Of a stretch of 64,000 nt of DNA, positions 19,755-27,648 are shown one piece after another. Under the pieces are notes generated by a model, which searched no databases, was not told the origin of the DNA, and worked only from the letters and a program-made list of their open reading frames with translations. Made by a program: the position numbers and the translations under genes. Every line of letters begins with the position of its first letter. Positions within the stretch are counted from its first letter, which is position 1. The DNA lies in the NCBI GenBank assembly GCA_013151235.1, contig JAADIO010000016.1, forward strand, positions 1 to 64,000. Direction: 5' to 3'. Source of the stretch: Deltaproteobacteria bacterium. GTDB lineage: Bacteria > CG2-30-53-67.

Positions 19755-22556
19755 ATGGATTACAAAGATACTCTGAACCTCCCCTCCACAACCTTTCCCA
19801 TGAAGGCGAACCTGACCCGGCGCGAACCGGAACTTCTCCGCCGATGGGAGGAGATGGATCTCCACGGAAAGATCCTGGAAAAAAACAACGGAAAACCGGT
19901 CTTCACCCTTCACGACGGCCCCCCTTACGCCAACGGCAATATCCATATCGGCCATGCCCTGAACAAGATTCTCAAGGACATCATCATCAAGTACAAGAGC
20001 ATGAAAGGGTACTATGCCGAATATGTTCCCGGCTGGGACTGCCATGGTCTTCCGATCGAACTGCAGGTCGATAAGAAACTCGGATCGAAAAAGAAGGCGA
20101 TGACCCAGGTCGAGTTCCGGCGCAAGTGCCGGGAGTATGCCGACCGTTTCGTCGGAATCCAGCGGGAGGAGTTCAGGCGGTTGGGAGGCATCGGGGCGTG
20201 GGATACTCCCTATCTGACCATGGACTACCGCTACGAGGGGGCGATCATACGGGAGTTCGGCCGGTTCGTTGAACAGGGAGGGGTCTACAAAGGGAAGAAA
20301 CCGATTCACTGGTGCGCCTCCTGCCGGACGGCCCTGGCCGAGGCCGAGGTGGAGTACGCCGACGAGGAGTCTCCCTCCGTTTATGTCCGGTTTCCTCTGG
20401 AAGAGACGGTGGGTGAGCGGATTCCGGCCTTGAGCGGGAAAAAGGTCTTCGTCGTCATCTGGACGACCACCCCCTGGACCCTCCCGGCCAATCTGGCCGT
20501 CTGCCTCCATCCCGATTTCACCTATGTTGCCGTGGAGACGGAGAAGGGTGTGCTGATCGTTGCGAAAGAGCGCCTGAAGGTCTGCATGGAAAGCTTCGGG
20601 ATTGAAGAATGCCCGGTCCTTGCAACCTTTGCCGGGCGTGATCTCGAAGGCTTGCTCGCCCGGCACCCCTTTGAAGAGCGGGATTCCCTCCTCATCGTCG
20701 GAGATCACGTGACCCTGGAACAGGGAACCGGCTGTGTTCACACGGCACCGGGCCACGGCGAGGATGATTACAAGATCGGGATGCGATACGATCTTGACGT
20801 CTATACCCCGGTCGATGACCGGGGCTGTTTCACCGACGAGGCCGGCCCCTTTGCGGGGCAGTTCGTCTTTAAGGCGAACGGCCCGATCACGGAACTTCTG
20901 GCCGAAAGAGGTCATCTCCTGGCCTCGGAGAAGGTGGAACACTCCTATCCTCACTGCTGGAGGTGTAAAAAGCCGATCATTTTCCGGGCCACGGCCCAAT
21001 GGTTCATCTCCATGGAGGCCAACGATCTTCGAAAACGGACCCTCGATACGATTCGCAATAAGGTCGACTGGATCCCGGCCTGGGGAGAAAACCGGATCTA
21101 TGCCATGGTGGAGAACCGGCCCGACTGGTGTATCTCCCGGCAGCGGAGCTGGGGGGTTCCCATTGCCGTCTTCCAGTGCAGTGCCTGCGGGGAGTATCTC
21201 CTCGATGCCTCCGTGATATACCACGTGGCGGGCCTCGTTGAGAAGGAGGGGGCCGATATCTGGTTCGACCGGGAGGCGAAGGATCTCATGCCGGCCGGGA
21301 CGGTCTGCCCCAAGTGCGGTGAGGACGATTTTGAAAGGGAGCAGGATATTCTCGACGTCTGGTTCGACTCCGGCGTCAGCCATACCGCCGTGATCGGCGC
21401 GCGGGAGGGGCTTTCCTATCCCGCAGATCTCTACCTTGAGGGGAGCGACCAGCACCGGGGGTGGTTTCACAGCGCCCTCCTGACAGCTCTCGGCACCGGG
21501 AAGGAAGAACCGTTCCGCGCCGTTCTGACCCACGGCTTCGTGGTCGACGGCAACGGCAAGAAGATGTCCAAGTCGGTCGGCAACGTGATCGCCCCGAAGA
21601 GCGTGATTCAGCAGAATGGTGCCGAGATCCTGCGGCTCTGGGTTGCCGCCGAGGACTACCGGGACGATATCAAGATCTCTTCGGAGATCTTAAAAAGAAT
21701 GGTCGAGGCCTACCGGAAGATCCGGAACACGGCCCGCTTCATCCTGGGGAACTTAAGCGACTTTGATCCCGAAGTCGATGCCGTATCCATAGAAAATATG
21801 CCCGAACTCGACCGATGGGCCCTTCATCAACTGAACCGGCTGATCGAACGGGTGGACAACGCCTACGGGCGCTACGCCTTTCACACGATCTACCATACCC
21901 TGTACAACTTCTGTACCGTGGAGCTTTCCGCCCGGTATCTGGATATCCTCAAGGATCGGCTCTATGTTCTGAAGGCCGATGCCCCGGGGCGTCGCGCCTC
22001 CCAGACGGTTCTCTGCCGGATCATCACGACCCTCACCCGCCTGATGGCGCCGATCCTGAGTTTTACCGCCGAGGAGATCTGGGGAATGATTCCGGGAGGA
22101 TCGGGGGAGGAATCCGTCTTTTTGAGTGATTTCCCCGCGGCCGACCCCGCTGCCTGCGATGATGAACTGGCCGCCCGCTGGGAGGAGATCTTCACCGTCC
22201 GGGGAGAGGTTTCCCGGGCACTCGAAGAGGCGAGGCGGGCCAAGGTGGTGGGACTCTCCCTCGAAGCGGCTGTCGATCTCTATCTTGCGGAAAAATGGAG
22301 GGATCGGCTCGCCCCTTATGAGGCACAGCTCCCGGAGATTATGATTGTCTCCGCCGTTACGCTCCATTCCCTGACGGAGACCGCCGCCGAGGCACAGCCC
22401 GAAGGGGAAGTCGCTGGAGTGAGGGTCCGGGTACGGCCTGCGGAAGGTGAGAAGTGCGGACGATGCTGGAACTTCAGTTCCACCGTGGGGGAAGATCCCG
22501 GTCATCCCGATGTCTGCCGTCGATGTGCAGGAGTTCTGCGGGAATTGGGGGGTTAA
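19755..22556 (+). CDS. ileS: Isoleucyl-tRNA synthetase
   Basis: Class I synthetase of 933 residues, the bacterial type 1 length. It has the HIGH motif in GNIHIGHALNK, the editing (CP1) domain with TTTPWTLPANL, the KMSKS loop in KKMSKSVGNVI, and a C-terminal zinc finger (CGRCW and CRRC pairs near 900-930). lspA follows after a 90 bp gap that contains a GC-rich hairpin. Confidence 0.97.
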   Translation: MDYKDTLNLPSTTFPMKANLTRREPELLRRWEEMDLHGKILEKNNGKPVFTLHDGPPYANGNIHIGHALNKILKDIIIKYKSMKGYYAEYVPGWDCHGLPIELQVDKKLGSKKKAMTQVEFRRKCREYADRFVGIQREEFRRLGGIGAWDTPYLTMDYRYEGAIIREFGRFVEQGGVYKGKKPIHWCASCRTALAEAEVEYADEESPSVYVRFPLEETVGERIPALSGKKVFVVIWTTTPWTLPANLAVCLHPDFTYVAVETEKGVLIVAKERLKVCMESFGIEECPVLATFAGRDLEGLLARHPFEERDSLLIVGDHVTLEQGTGCVHTAPGHGEDDYKIGMRYDLDVYTPVDDRGCFTDEAGPFAGQFVFKANGPITELLAERGHLLASEKVEHSYPHCWRCKKPIIFRATAQWFISMEANDLRKRTLDTIRNKVDWIPAWGENRIYAMVENRPDWCISRQRSWGVPIAVFQCSACGEYLLDASVIYHVAGLVEKEGADIWFDREAKDLMPAGTVCPKCGEDDFEREQDILDVWFDSGVSHTAVIGAREGLSYPADLYLEGSDQHRGWFHSALLTALGTGKEEPFRAVLTHGFVVDGNGKKMSKSVGNVIAPKSVIQQNGAEILRLWVAAEDYRDDIKISSEILKRMVEAYRKIRNTARFILGNLSDFDPEVDAVSIENMPELDRWALHQLNRLIERVDNAYGRYAFHTIYHTLYNFCTVELSARYLDILKDRLYVLKADAPGRRASQTVLCRIITTLTRLMAPILSFTAEEIWGMIPGGSGEESVFLSDFPAADPAACDDELAARWEEIFTVRGEVSRALEEARRAKVVGLSLEAAVDLYLAEKWRDRLAPYEAQLPEIMIVSAVTLHSLTETAAEAQPEGEVAGVRVRVRPAEGEKCGRCWNFSSTVGEDPGHPDVCRRCAGVLRELGG

Positions 22557-22575
22557 AAACTCTACATACTTACGT

Positions 22576-22609
22576 ATCCCCCCTTGCTCCTCTCTTGCAA
22601 GTGGGGGTA
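22576..22609 (+). other. GC-rich hairpin between ileS and lspA
   Basis: CCCCCCTTGC pairs with GCAAGTGGGGG across a short loop, with one bulge. There is no T-run after it, so it is not a standard terminator. It may affect mRNA processing between the two genes. Confidence 0.35.
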
Positions 22610-22646
22610 AGATCATCCATCAAATATTTCAGGCAAAGCGCATTCT

Positions 22647-23150
22647 ATGACCGACTCCCTTAGACGACTCCTCCTCATCGCCCCCCTGACGGTCCTTGTC
22701 GATCAGACAAGCAAACATCTCGTCATGACGGGCATGCGCCTCGGTCAGTCGATTCCCCTCCTCAAGGGGTATCTGAGGTTGACCTATATCCGCAATCCCG
22801 GCGCCGCCTTCGGATTTCTCTCCACCTCGTCGGAGGCCTTCCGGGTTCCATTTTTCCTCGGCATCTCCTTTCTGGCCATCACCGTCGTATTGATTTTCTA
22901 CCTGCGAAGCGCACAGGGGAATACGCTGCTCCAGGTCGGACTCTCCCTCGTTCTGGGCGGGGCCGTGGGAAACCTGATCGACCGCTTCCGTTTTCACGAG
23001 GTCGTCGACTTCATTGATCTTTATTTTCGGCAATACCACTGGCCGGCCTTCAACGTGGCCGACTCCGCCATCAGCGTCGGGGTGACAATCCTCCTGATCG
23101 ATGCAGTCCTCACCGGCCGGATGGAAAAACAGAACCCGGAGGGTACCTGA
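22647..23150 (+). CDS. lspA: Lipoprotein signal peptidase
   Basis: Inner-membrane aspartyl protease that removes signal peptides from prolipoproteins. It has 167 residues and four membrane helices. The conserved DQTSKHLV, RNPGAAFG and the two catalytic Asp regions (GNLIDRF and FNVADSAI) are present. Its stop overlaps the lgt start (TGATG), so signal peptide removal and lipidation enzymes are coupled. Confidence 0.96.
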   Translation: MTDSLRRLLLIAPLTVLVDQTSKHLVMTGMRLGQSIPLLKGYLRLTYIRNPGAAFGFLSTSSEAFRVPFFLGISFLAITVVLIFYLRSAQGNTLLQVGLSLVLGGAVGNLIDRFRFHEVVDFIDLYFRQYHWPAFNVADSAISVGVTILLIDAVLTGRMEKQNPEGT

Positions 23151-23938
23151 TGCATCCTGTCCTTGTCAGTTTCGGTCCTTTCACCCTCCATACCTATGGA
23201 CTGTTCGTGGCCTCCGCCTTCTTCGCCGCCATTTTCCTCAGCCTTCACGGAGCACGGAAAGAGGGGATCGACCCCGACCGGATGCTCGATTTTGCCTTCT
23301 ACGTGACACTCGCGGCGATCCTCGGCGCCAGGATCCTTTTCATCATCGTTGAATATCCATACTTCCTGGCGGACCCGATCCGAATCTTCAAGATCTGGGA
23401 AGGCGGGCTCGTTTTCTACGGCGGTTTCATCGGGGCGGTGATTGTTGCGATCCTCTACATGAAAAGACATGACATGCCGATCCTCACGGTCGGAGACATC
23501 GTGGCGCCCGCCCTCGCCCTCGGTCAGGCGGTCGGACGAATCGGGTGCCTCTCCGCCGGTTGCTGCTACGGCAAGCCGACCTTGCTTCCCTGGGGAATCA
23601 CCTTCACCGATCCCCGTTCTTTGGTCTCTCCCGACAAACTCGGCATCCCGCTCCACCCCACGCAGCTCTACTCCTCCCTCGGCAACCTCACCCTCTTCTT
23701 TTTCCTCCTTTTCATGAGCCGGAGGAAGAAATTTTCCGGCCAGATCCTTCTTCTCTACGGGATCTGCTATCCCCTTCTCCGCTCCTTCATTGAGATCTTC
23801 CGGGGCGACCCGCGGGGGAGCCTTTTCGGGGGAATGCTCTCTACTTCGCAGTTTATAAGCGTCATCGTCTTTTTGATCGCTCTGACCTTCTATTTCAAGC
23901 TGAGGAAGGGGCATCAGGTGTCAGGCCTTGACAAATGA
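23150..23938 (+). CDS. lgt: Prolipoprotein diacylglyceryl transferase
   Basis: Transfers diacylglycerol from phosphatidylglycerol to the lipobox Cys. The 262-residue multi-pass membrane protein has the family signature around GQAVGRIGCLSAGCCYG and the HPTQLYSS segment. The last residues and the TGA stop are encoded by a REP sequence (23919-23943), so the natural C-terminus has been replaced by HQVSGLDK. The core fold looks intact. Confidence 0.95.
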   Translation: MHPVLVSFGPFTLHTYGLFVASAFFAAIFLSLHGARKEGIDPDRMLDFAFYVTLAAILGARILFIIVEYPYFLADPIRIFKIWEGGLVFYGGFIGAVIVAILYMKRHDMPILTVGDIVAPALALGQAVGRIGCLSAGCCYGKPTLLPWGITFTDPRSLVSPDKLGIPLHPTQLYSSLGNLTLFFFLLFMSRRKKFSGQILLLYGICYPLLRSFIEIFRGDPRGSLFGGMLSTSQFISVIVFLIALTFYFKLRKGHQVSGLDK

Positions 23939-23943
23939 TATAA
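23919..23943 (+). repeat. RAYT-associated REP sequence R1
   Basis: An imperfect palindrome TGTCAGGCCTTGACA (23919-23933) followed by the tail AATGATATAA. Same orientation as R3 (24626) and inverted relative to R2 and R4. It overlaps the 3' end of lgt and provides its stop codon. Confidence 0.8.
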
Positions 23944-23962
23944 TTTGTTTGAAAAAGAGATG

Positions 23963-23995
23963 GAACGGAATCCGGAAAACGACTTTTTGCGACTT
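23963..23995 (+). repeat. Fragment of family III element
   Basis: The stretch GAACGGAATCCGGAAAACG followed by ACTTTTTGCGACTT matches the right end of the 46184-46398 element with one or two differences. Only this end is present. It lies between REP R1 and the higA relic. Confidence 0.65.
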
Positions 23996-24020
23996 CATCA
24001 AGGTTCGCTATGTGTCATTG

Positions 24021-24326
24021 TCAGGCACTCTTCTCCAGAACTCTGACCTCCTTCTCAAACTTCTTACCTCTCTTGTCTTTCTCGACTTCAATATCATACT
24101 GTGTCTGGAGGTTCAGTCAGAACCGTTCGGACAGGCCGAAATATCTGGACAACCGGAGATCTGTATCTGTGGAAACGGCTCTCTTGCCGTGAACGATCTC
24201 ATTGATTCTGCGCGGGGGTACACTGATATCCTTCGCCAGACGGTACTGGCTGATACCCATCGGTTTCAGGAATTCTTCAAGTAAAATTTCTCCCGGATGG
24301 ATCGGTTCCAGTTTTTTCCTGCTCAT
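24021..24326 (-). pseudogene. higA: HigA-type antitoxin with an in-frame TGA
   Basis: The reading frame from ATG 24326 gives an XRE-family antitoxin: IHPGEILLEEFLKPMGISQY, a helix-turn-helix, and HGKRAVSTDTDLRLSRYFG. It stops at TGA (24117-24119) after LSERF. Continuing past this codon restores the normal family ending (LNLQTQYDIEVEKDKRGKK and on) to a second stop at 24021-24023. HigA proteins have Trp at this position (FWLNLQ), so one TGG to TGA change explains the break. The ribosome site AGGAGA is intact; a 69-residue product with the DNA-binding part could still be made. Confidence 0.85.
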
Positions 24327-24335
24327 GACTCTCTC

Positions 24336-24507
24336 CTAATGATAGTCCGTTATTTCCATATCGTAGGCGTCGCCATTATGCCATCGAAAGCATATTCTCC
24401 ACTGGACATTGATCCGGATACTGCAACACACTTTTCTGTCCCCCGATAGCCGTTCCAAATGATTCCCCCGCGGGACCCTCAAATCCTCCAACCTCTCCGC
24501 CGTATCA
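24336..24507 (-). pseudogene. higB: HigB-type toxin, 5' part missing
   Basis: The C-terminal half of a RelE/HigB mRNA interferase is clear: ERLEDLRVPRGNHLERLSGD, CSIRINVQWRICFRW, then GDAYDMEITDYH. The first 40-45 residues expected for the family are absent. Where they should be, the frame runs into REP R2 (24508-24533), which encodes DRTLTNDTND, and then unrelated sequence. An ORF can be drawn to 24614 but its N-terminus is not HigB. It precedes higA in the usual higB-higA order, nine bases apart. Confidence 0.82.
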
Positions 24508-24533
24508 TTAGTGTCATTTGTCAAGGTCCTGTC
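24508..24533 (-). repeat. RAYT-associated REP sequence R2
   Basis: Inverted relative to R1 and R3. On the plus strand it is TTAGTGTCATT followed by TGTCAAGGTCCTGTCC, with one inserted base and a few substitutions. It forms the breakpoint of the truncated higB. R1 and R2 face each other around the higBA relic. Confidence 0.65.
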
Positions 24534-24597
24534 CGGCTCGGCACCGGTCGTGTGCCACGATCGGGAAAGAGGGAGAACAAATTTATCGTGACCCATC

Positions 24598-24630
24598 ACA
24601 TCAAATGGTGTCACACATCAAATGGTGTCA
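24598..24630 (+). repeat. 17-base tandem duplication beside REP R3
   Basis: The unit ACATCAAATGGTGTCAC occurs twice in a row, and the second copy runs directly into the R3 palindrome. It looks like slippage or recombination at the RAYT element's edge. Confidence 0.75.
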
Positions 24631-24650
24631 GGCCCTGACAAATGATATAA
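24626..24650 (+). repeat. RAYT-associated REP sequence R3
   Basis: TGTCAGGCCCTGACA (24626-24640) is a perfect 7 bp inverted repeat around one base, followed by AATGATATAA. It overlaps the 3' end of the transposase gene and encodes the last residues (FVRA). With R4 it bounds the transposase gene. Confidence 0.85.
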
Positions 24651-25596
24651 GCTCCCCGAGCTTTTTGGCTAATTTCTGGTTCCGTTCCATTTCTTTTTCA
24701 AACCTCGACACATTGTGACTGACGGCTGTAGGATGGATCCCCCCAAAAAGGTCGGCAATCTCCTGATTGGGCAGACCACAATATTTTTTGACCAGATAGA
24801 TTGCAACCTTACGGGGAAGATTATTGCGCCCTCCTCTCTGTTCCAGTGAGTTTCTGGAAATACCAAAGAAAGATGAGACAAGCTTCAAGATCTCATCAGC
24901 CTGCGGGGCGGTTCGAAACCGTTTCCGTTCGATAATATCGTGGTCAAATTCTTTGCCGGCAAGGGTCTTCTTCGCCTTCTCGACAAACGCTTCACCCCCC
25001 AGGATCACTTGCCCAAACAGACCGTCAAAAGGATCTTGCCCCATCGTGCACTGTGCTGTTTTCACAAAGGAACGATACGCTCTTCCGGCCTCATTTTCTT
25101 TTGAACTGAAGCGGGACAGGATCCAGCTATACTCCACCCATAAAAACCTTTTCTGCTTATTGACAAATCCCGGATAACTGCTCCACTGATATTCCGATAC
25201 CTCCTTCACGATCCCTGCACGAACAGGATTCAGGTGGACGTATCGACTCAGTTCCAGGAGATAGCTTTCTTTCTCCACAAGGATCGCTTTGTATCTTCCC
25301 TGAAACAGATGGCCGCTGCGATTATATTTTCGATTGACGTATCCGGTATACCGGCTGTTCAGGCCGTGCATCACTTTGAGGAGATTTCCCTGTGGTGTCT
25401 CTATGATCAGATGATAGTGGTTCGACATCAGGACATAGCTGTGGATCAGTATACTGTATCGGTGATGATACTCTTCCAGAAAAGAGAGGAACATTTCCCG
25501 GTCGGAATCCTTGAAGAAAATCTCTTTCTTCTCATTTCCACGGCTGGTCACATGGTACAAGGCACCTGGATATTCGATACGGAGTGGACGTCCCAT
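24628..25596 (-). CDS. REP-associated Y1 transposase with DnaA-like C-terminal domain
   Basis: A 322-residue HUH single-strand transposase of the RAYT/Y1_Tnp group. The N-terminal GALYHVTSRGNEKKEIFF is diagnostic, the metal-binding HUH motif is H60-Y61-H62 (MSNHYHLIIETP), and the nucleophile is probably Y102 (HLFQGRYKAILVE). The C-terminal region (about 225-300) resembles DnaA domain IV: LPRKVAIYLVKKYCGLPNQE, then IADLF and HPTAVSHNVSRFE. The ATG at 25596 (MGRPLRIEYPG) is the family start; the frame further upstream lies in REP R4. All catalytic residues are present. Confidence 0.93.
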   Translation of the reverse strand: MGRPLRIEYPGALYHVTSRGNEKKEIFFKDSDREMFLSFLEEYHHRYSILIHSYVLMSNHYHLIIETPQGNLLKVMHGLNSRYTGYVNRKYNRSGHLFQGRYKAILVEKESYLLELSRYVHLNPVRAGIVKEVSEYQWSSYPGFVNKQKRFLWVEYSWILSRFSSKENEAGRAYRSFVKTAQCTMGQDPFDGLFGQVILGGEAFVEKAKKTLAGKEFDHDIIERKRFRTAPQADEILKLVSSFFGISRNSLEQRGGRNNLPRKVAIYLVKKYCGLPNQEIADLFGGIHPTAVSHNVSRFEKEMERNQKLAKKLGELISFVRA

Positions 25597-25616
25597 GAAA
25601 TTAATATACCCGCAAA

Positions 25617-25641
25617 TTATGTCATTTGTCAAGGCCTGACA
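25617..25641 (-). repeat. RAYT-associated REP sequence R4
   Basis: Inverted copy of R3: TTATGTCATT followed by TGTCAAGGCCTGACA (25627-25641). It lies just upstream of the transposase start. R3 and R4 form a convergent pair about 1 kb apart enclosing the gene. Confidence 0.85.
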
Positions 25642-25685
25642 CCCAAGCTTTGTGACACCCAAGCTTTGTGACACCCAAGCTTTGC
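25638..25685 (+). repeat. 16-base tandem repeat, three units
   Basis: GACACCCAAGCTTTGT occurs three times without gaps; the last base of the third unit is changed. The first unit overlaps REP R4. It mirrors the tandem duplication on the other side of the transposase. Confidence 0.85.
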
Positions 25686-26256
25686 AAATGCGATGGGGAT
25701 TGTAAATCTAATTCTTTGGAGTGGCGGATAATTTGACCGGGAGATCGACGTGCAACGCGGAAGAGGGTCCGGAAGTCAGAAAGTTTTTCTCCATCTGTGC
25801 AAACTTTTGCCTAATAGTGGAAATAGTTTTCACAATAATGGTAAATTTTTTCCACTTTTCAAAACACATCGTTGTCGCAAGCCTGGGACACAAAGAGAAG
25901 ATTCACAAAAAACACCCATCTTTTCATGTGGTTAAAGCGACGATCATTCAAGATCGACTCTATAATGGTATAAAAATTGCATTATAGTCAACTTGTAAAC
26001 TTTCCCATTCGCTCATTACTTTCGAATGATGCATCTACTTTTTTTGCTAACTTTGAGCTGGATTTTTGCTCCATGTATCATACACTGTTAACTCTCTGTT
26101 TCTTCATATAACGCAGGCAACTCGACCTTTTGTGCCTATTCGGCTTTCTCCTGCTGGGCTCCGGCCTCTTCCGGCTGTCCGCCTGCAGGCGCAACTGTTT
26201 CCGGAAGCTCAATAAGACCCACCACAAAACTACTCGCTGTTTGGGAGGGTGAATCA
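25686..26256. other. Intergenic region upstream of the PEP-CTERM genes
   Basis: About 570 bases with no supported gene. The left part is low in GC and has short, unconvincing ORFs on both strands. The middle holds a -24/-12 promoter (25966-25981). The right part is a long leader, about 260 bases, before the first PEP-CTERM gene, with a C+T-rich stretch and GGGAGG as the ribosome site. Confidence 0.5.
25966..25981 (+). promoter_or_regulatory. Sigma-54 (-24/-12) promoter for the PEP-CTERM genes
   Basis: TGGTATAAAAATTGCA fits the consensus TGGYAYR-N4-TTGCW, with GG and GC separated by exactly ten bases. PEP-CTERM genes in other bacteria are known to depend on RpoN with the PrsK/PrsR regulators, which supports the call. 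No PrsR gene is in the window. Confidence 0.6.
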
Positions 26257-26880
26257 ATGGATCGACACAACATCTTCTTTTATGTTCTGGTCTTTTTTTG
26301 TATCTCCGTTATGCCTGCTCATGCAACACTGATCGATATCGGAGGCGGCCTGATCTATGATGACGTCCTCGACGTCACATGGCTTCAGGACGCAAACTAT
26401 GCAAAAACATCCGGGTATAACGCAGACGGCCTGATGACCTGGTCGGAAGCCCAGGCCTGGGCCGGGGGGTTGTCTTATTATGACTCGGTCCGGGATGTTG
26501 TGTTGGATGACTGGATACTTCCGACTACACCGGGAACAATTAACGGACCTCTGAACGAAGGTGATTTGGGCCATCTCTACTTTGAGGAGGGAGTCACACC
26601 TGCAACACCAGGACCATTTGTCAACTTGCAGGCCGGCAAATACTGGACGGACACTCCCTATTCCCTAGACCCGAACAAGGCATGGGGATTCGATTTTGTC
26701 GTCGGTGGGCCCTGTGTAAGCGCTATAGACGAAAGAACGTCCATCATGCCTTACCGTCCTCGTAAGCCGCCTTTTCATGGTCCCATCACTCCGGAACCCT
26801 CATCATTCATCCTGATCGGAACGGGACTGTCCGGATTACTCGTCTTGACAAAAGGGAAAGCAAAACACCACAAACCATAA
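26257..26880 (+). CDS. PEP-CTERM sorted exported protein
   Basis: A 207-residue secreted protein. It has an N-terminal signal sequence (YVLVFFCISVMPAHA). The central domain is the tryptophan-rich type common in PEP-CTERM proteins: DVTWLQDANYA, MTWSEAQAWAGGL, and DDWILPT. The C-terminal sorting signal is PEPSS, a hydrophobic helix FILIGTGLSGLLVL and a basic tail KGKAKHHKP. An exosortase would recognise and cut it during export to the cell surface; none is encoded in this window. The start has GGGAGG upstream. Confidence 0.88.
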   Translation: MDRHNIFFYVLVFFCISVMPAHATLIDIGGGLIYDDVLDVTWLQDANYAKTSGYNADGLMTWSEAQAWAGGLSYYDSVRDVVLDDWILPTTPGTINGPLNEGDLGHLYFEEGVTPATPGPFVNLQAGKYWTDTPYSLDPNKAWGFDFVVGGPCVSAIDERTSIMPYRPRKPPFHGPITPEPSSFILIGTGLSGLLVLTKGKAKHHKP

Positions 26881-26928
26881 CCATATTCCAATCCCAAGCC
26901 TGACTTGAAAATCGGTGGAGAGAAAAAA

Positions 26929-27648
26929 ATGATGAAGAGAATCCATCCGTTGGAATTTAATGATATCGAATTCATAAAACAACAGAACAGGTTCCATCTT
27001 TTTTATATCCCGATGATTATTGTGCTGACCATTTATTCATCGAATTCTTTTGCAACGCCCATCGATCCGCCTCCTCATTTGAAAATTATGAATGACAGCC
27101 CAGGATTCTTTGAAGCAGAAATAGACGGAATGATGTCAGGTGCTACGTGGTCCTCGCAAGGTCCATCAACTCAAAACGGCAACATTACCATTTCTGTTTG
27201 GGAATATCTTATACCTGTGGTGGGAGTCAAGTGGCATGCTTGGGGCCAGTTGGAGAAAGTTATATATCGGGATATGTCGGATAGTAATGCTTATCCTGAA
27301 TTCACTTATAATCTGTTTCTCTATGGAAGGCATATGGTTGCGCTTCACAACAATGAAACTGCACCGAACACGAATATATTAGCAACCTATTTTCTAAACT
27401 TAAGAGGAATTTCAAGCAGTCCCTCATTACAAAAAGACAAAGATAGCGTGTTGCACCCTCACATTCCACATAACGACTCAATGCAATTAACTGTTTACGA
27501 TATGGACGATGAAAGCCCAAGTTATCTTTGGCCGGACGGATCAATTTTCAGTGTCGTAAAAATGTATCACACTCCGGAACCATGTTCCATTCTACTTTTT
27601 GGTTCTGGAATTTCTATTTTATTTAGGTTTGTCAGAAAGAAAGGCTGA
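26929..27648 (+). CDS. Second PEP-CTERM-type exported protein
   Basis: A 239-residue protein, 48 bases after the first and probably co-transcribed. A hydrophobic segment FYIPMIIVLTIYSSNSFA near residue 30-45 acts as signal sequence. The rest is an unrecognised beta-rich domain. It ends TPEPCSILLFGSGISILFRF plus VRKKG, a PEP-CTERM signal with Cys where Ser is usual. The base composition is clearly lower in GC than the neighbours, consistent with acquisition. Start chosen at ATG 26929 behind GGTGGAGAG. Confidence 0.75.
   Translation: MMKRIHPLEFNDIEFIKQQNRFHLFYIPMIIVLTIYSSNSFATPIDPPPHLKIMNDSPGFFEAEIDGMMSGATWSSQGPSTQNGNITISVWEYLIPVVGVKWHAWGQLEKVIYRDMSDSNAYPEFTYNLFLYGRHMVALHNNETAPNTNILATYFLNLRGISSSPSLQKDKDSVLHPHIPHNDSMQLTVYDMDDESPSYLWPDGSIFSVVKMYHTPEPCSILLFGSGISILFRFVRKKG

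Noticed and set aside
19731-21533. 600-codon open frame on the minus strand opposite ileS
   Set aside because: It lies wholly antisense to an unmistakable ileS. Long antisense frames of this kind arise from GC-rich codon use; the sequence shows no family features and no ribosome site.
25638-25685. Three 16-base repeats considered as a CRISPR array
   Set aside because: The units are directly adjacent with no spacers, and no cas gene is present.
25708-25893. 61-codon minus-strand frame ending HVDLPVKLSATPKN, considered as a transposase remnant
   Set aside because: I could not tie it to a named family with confidence, and its first half looks like random AT-rich sequence. A protein search with the last 20 residues would settle it.
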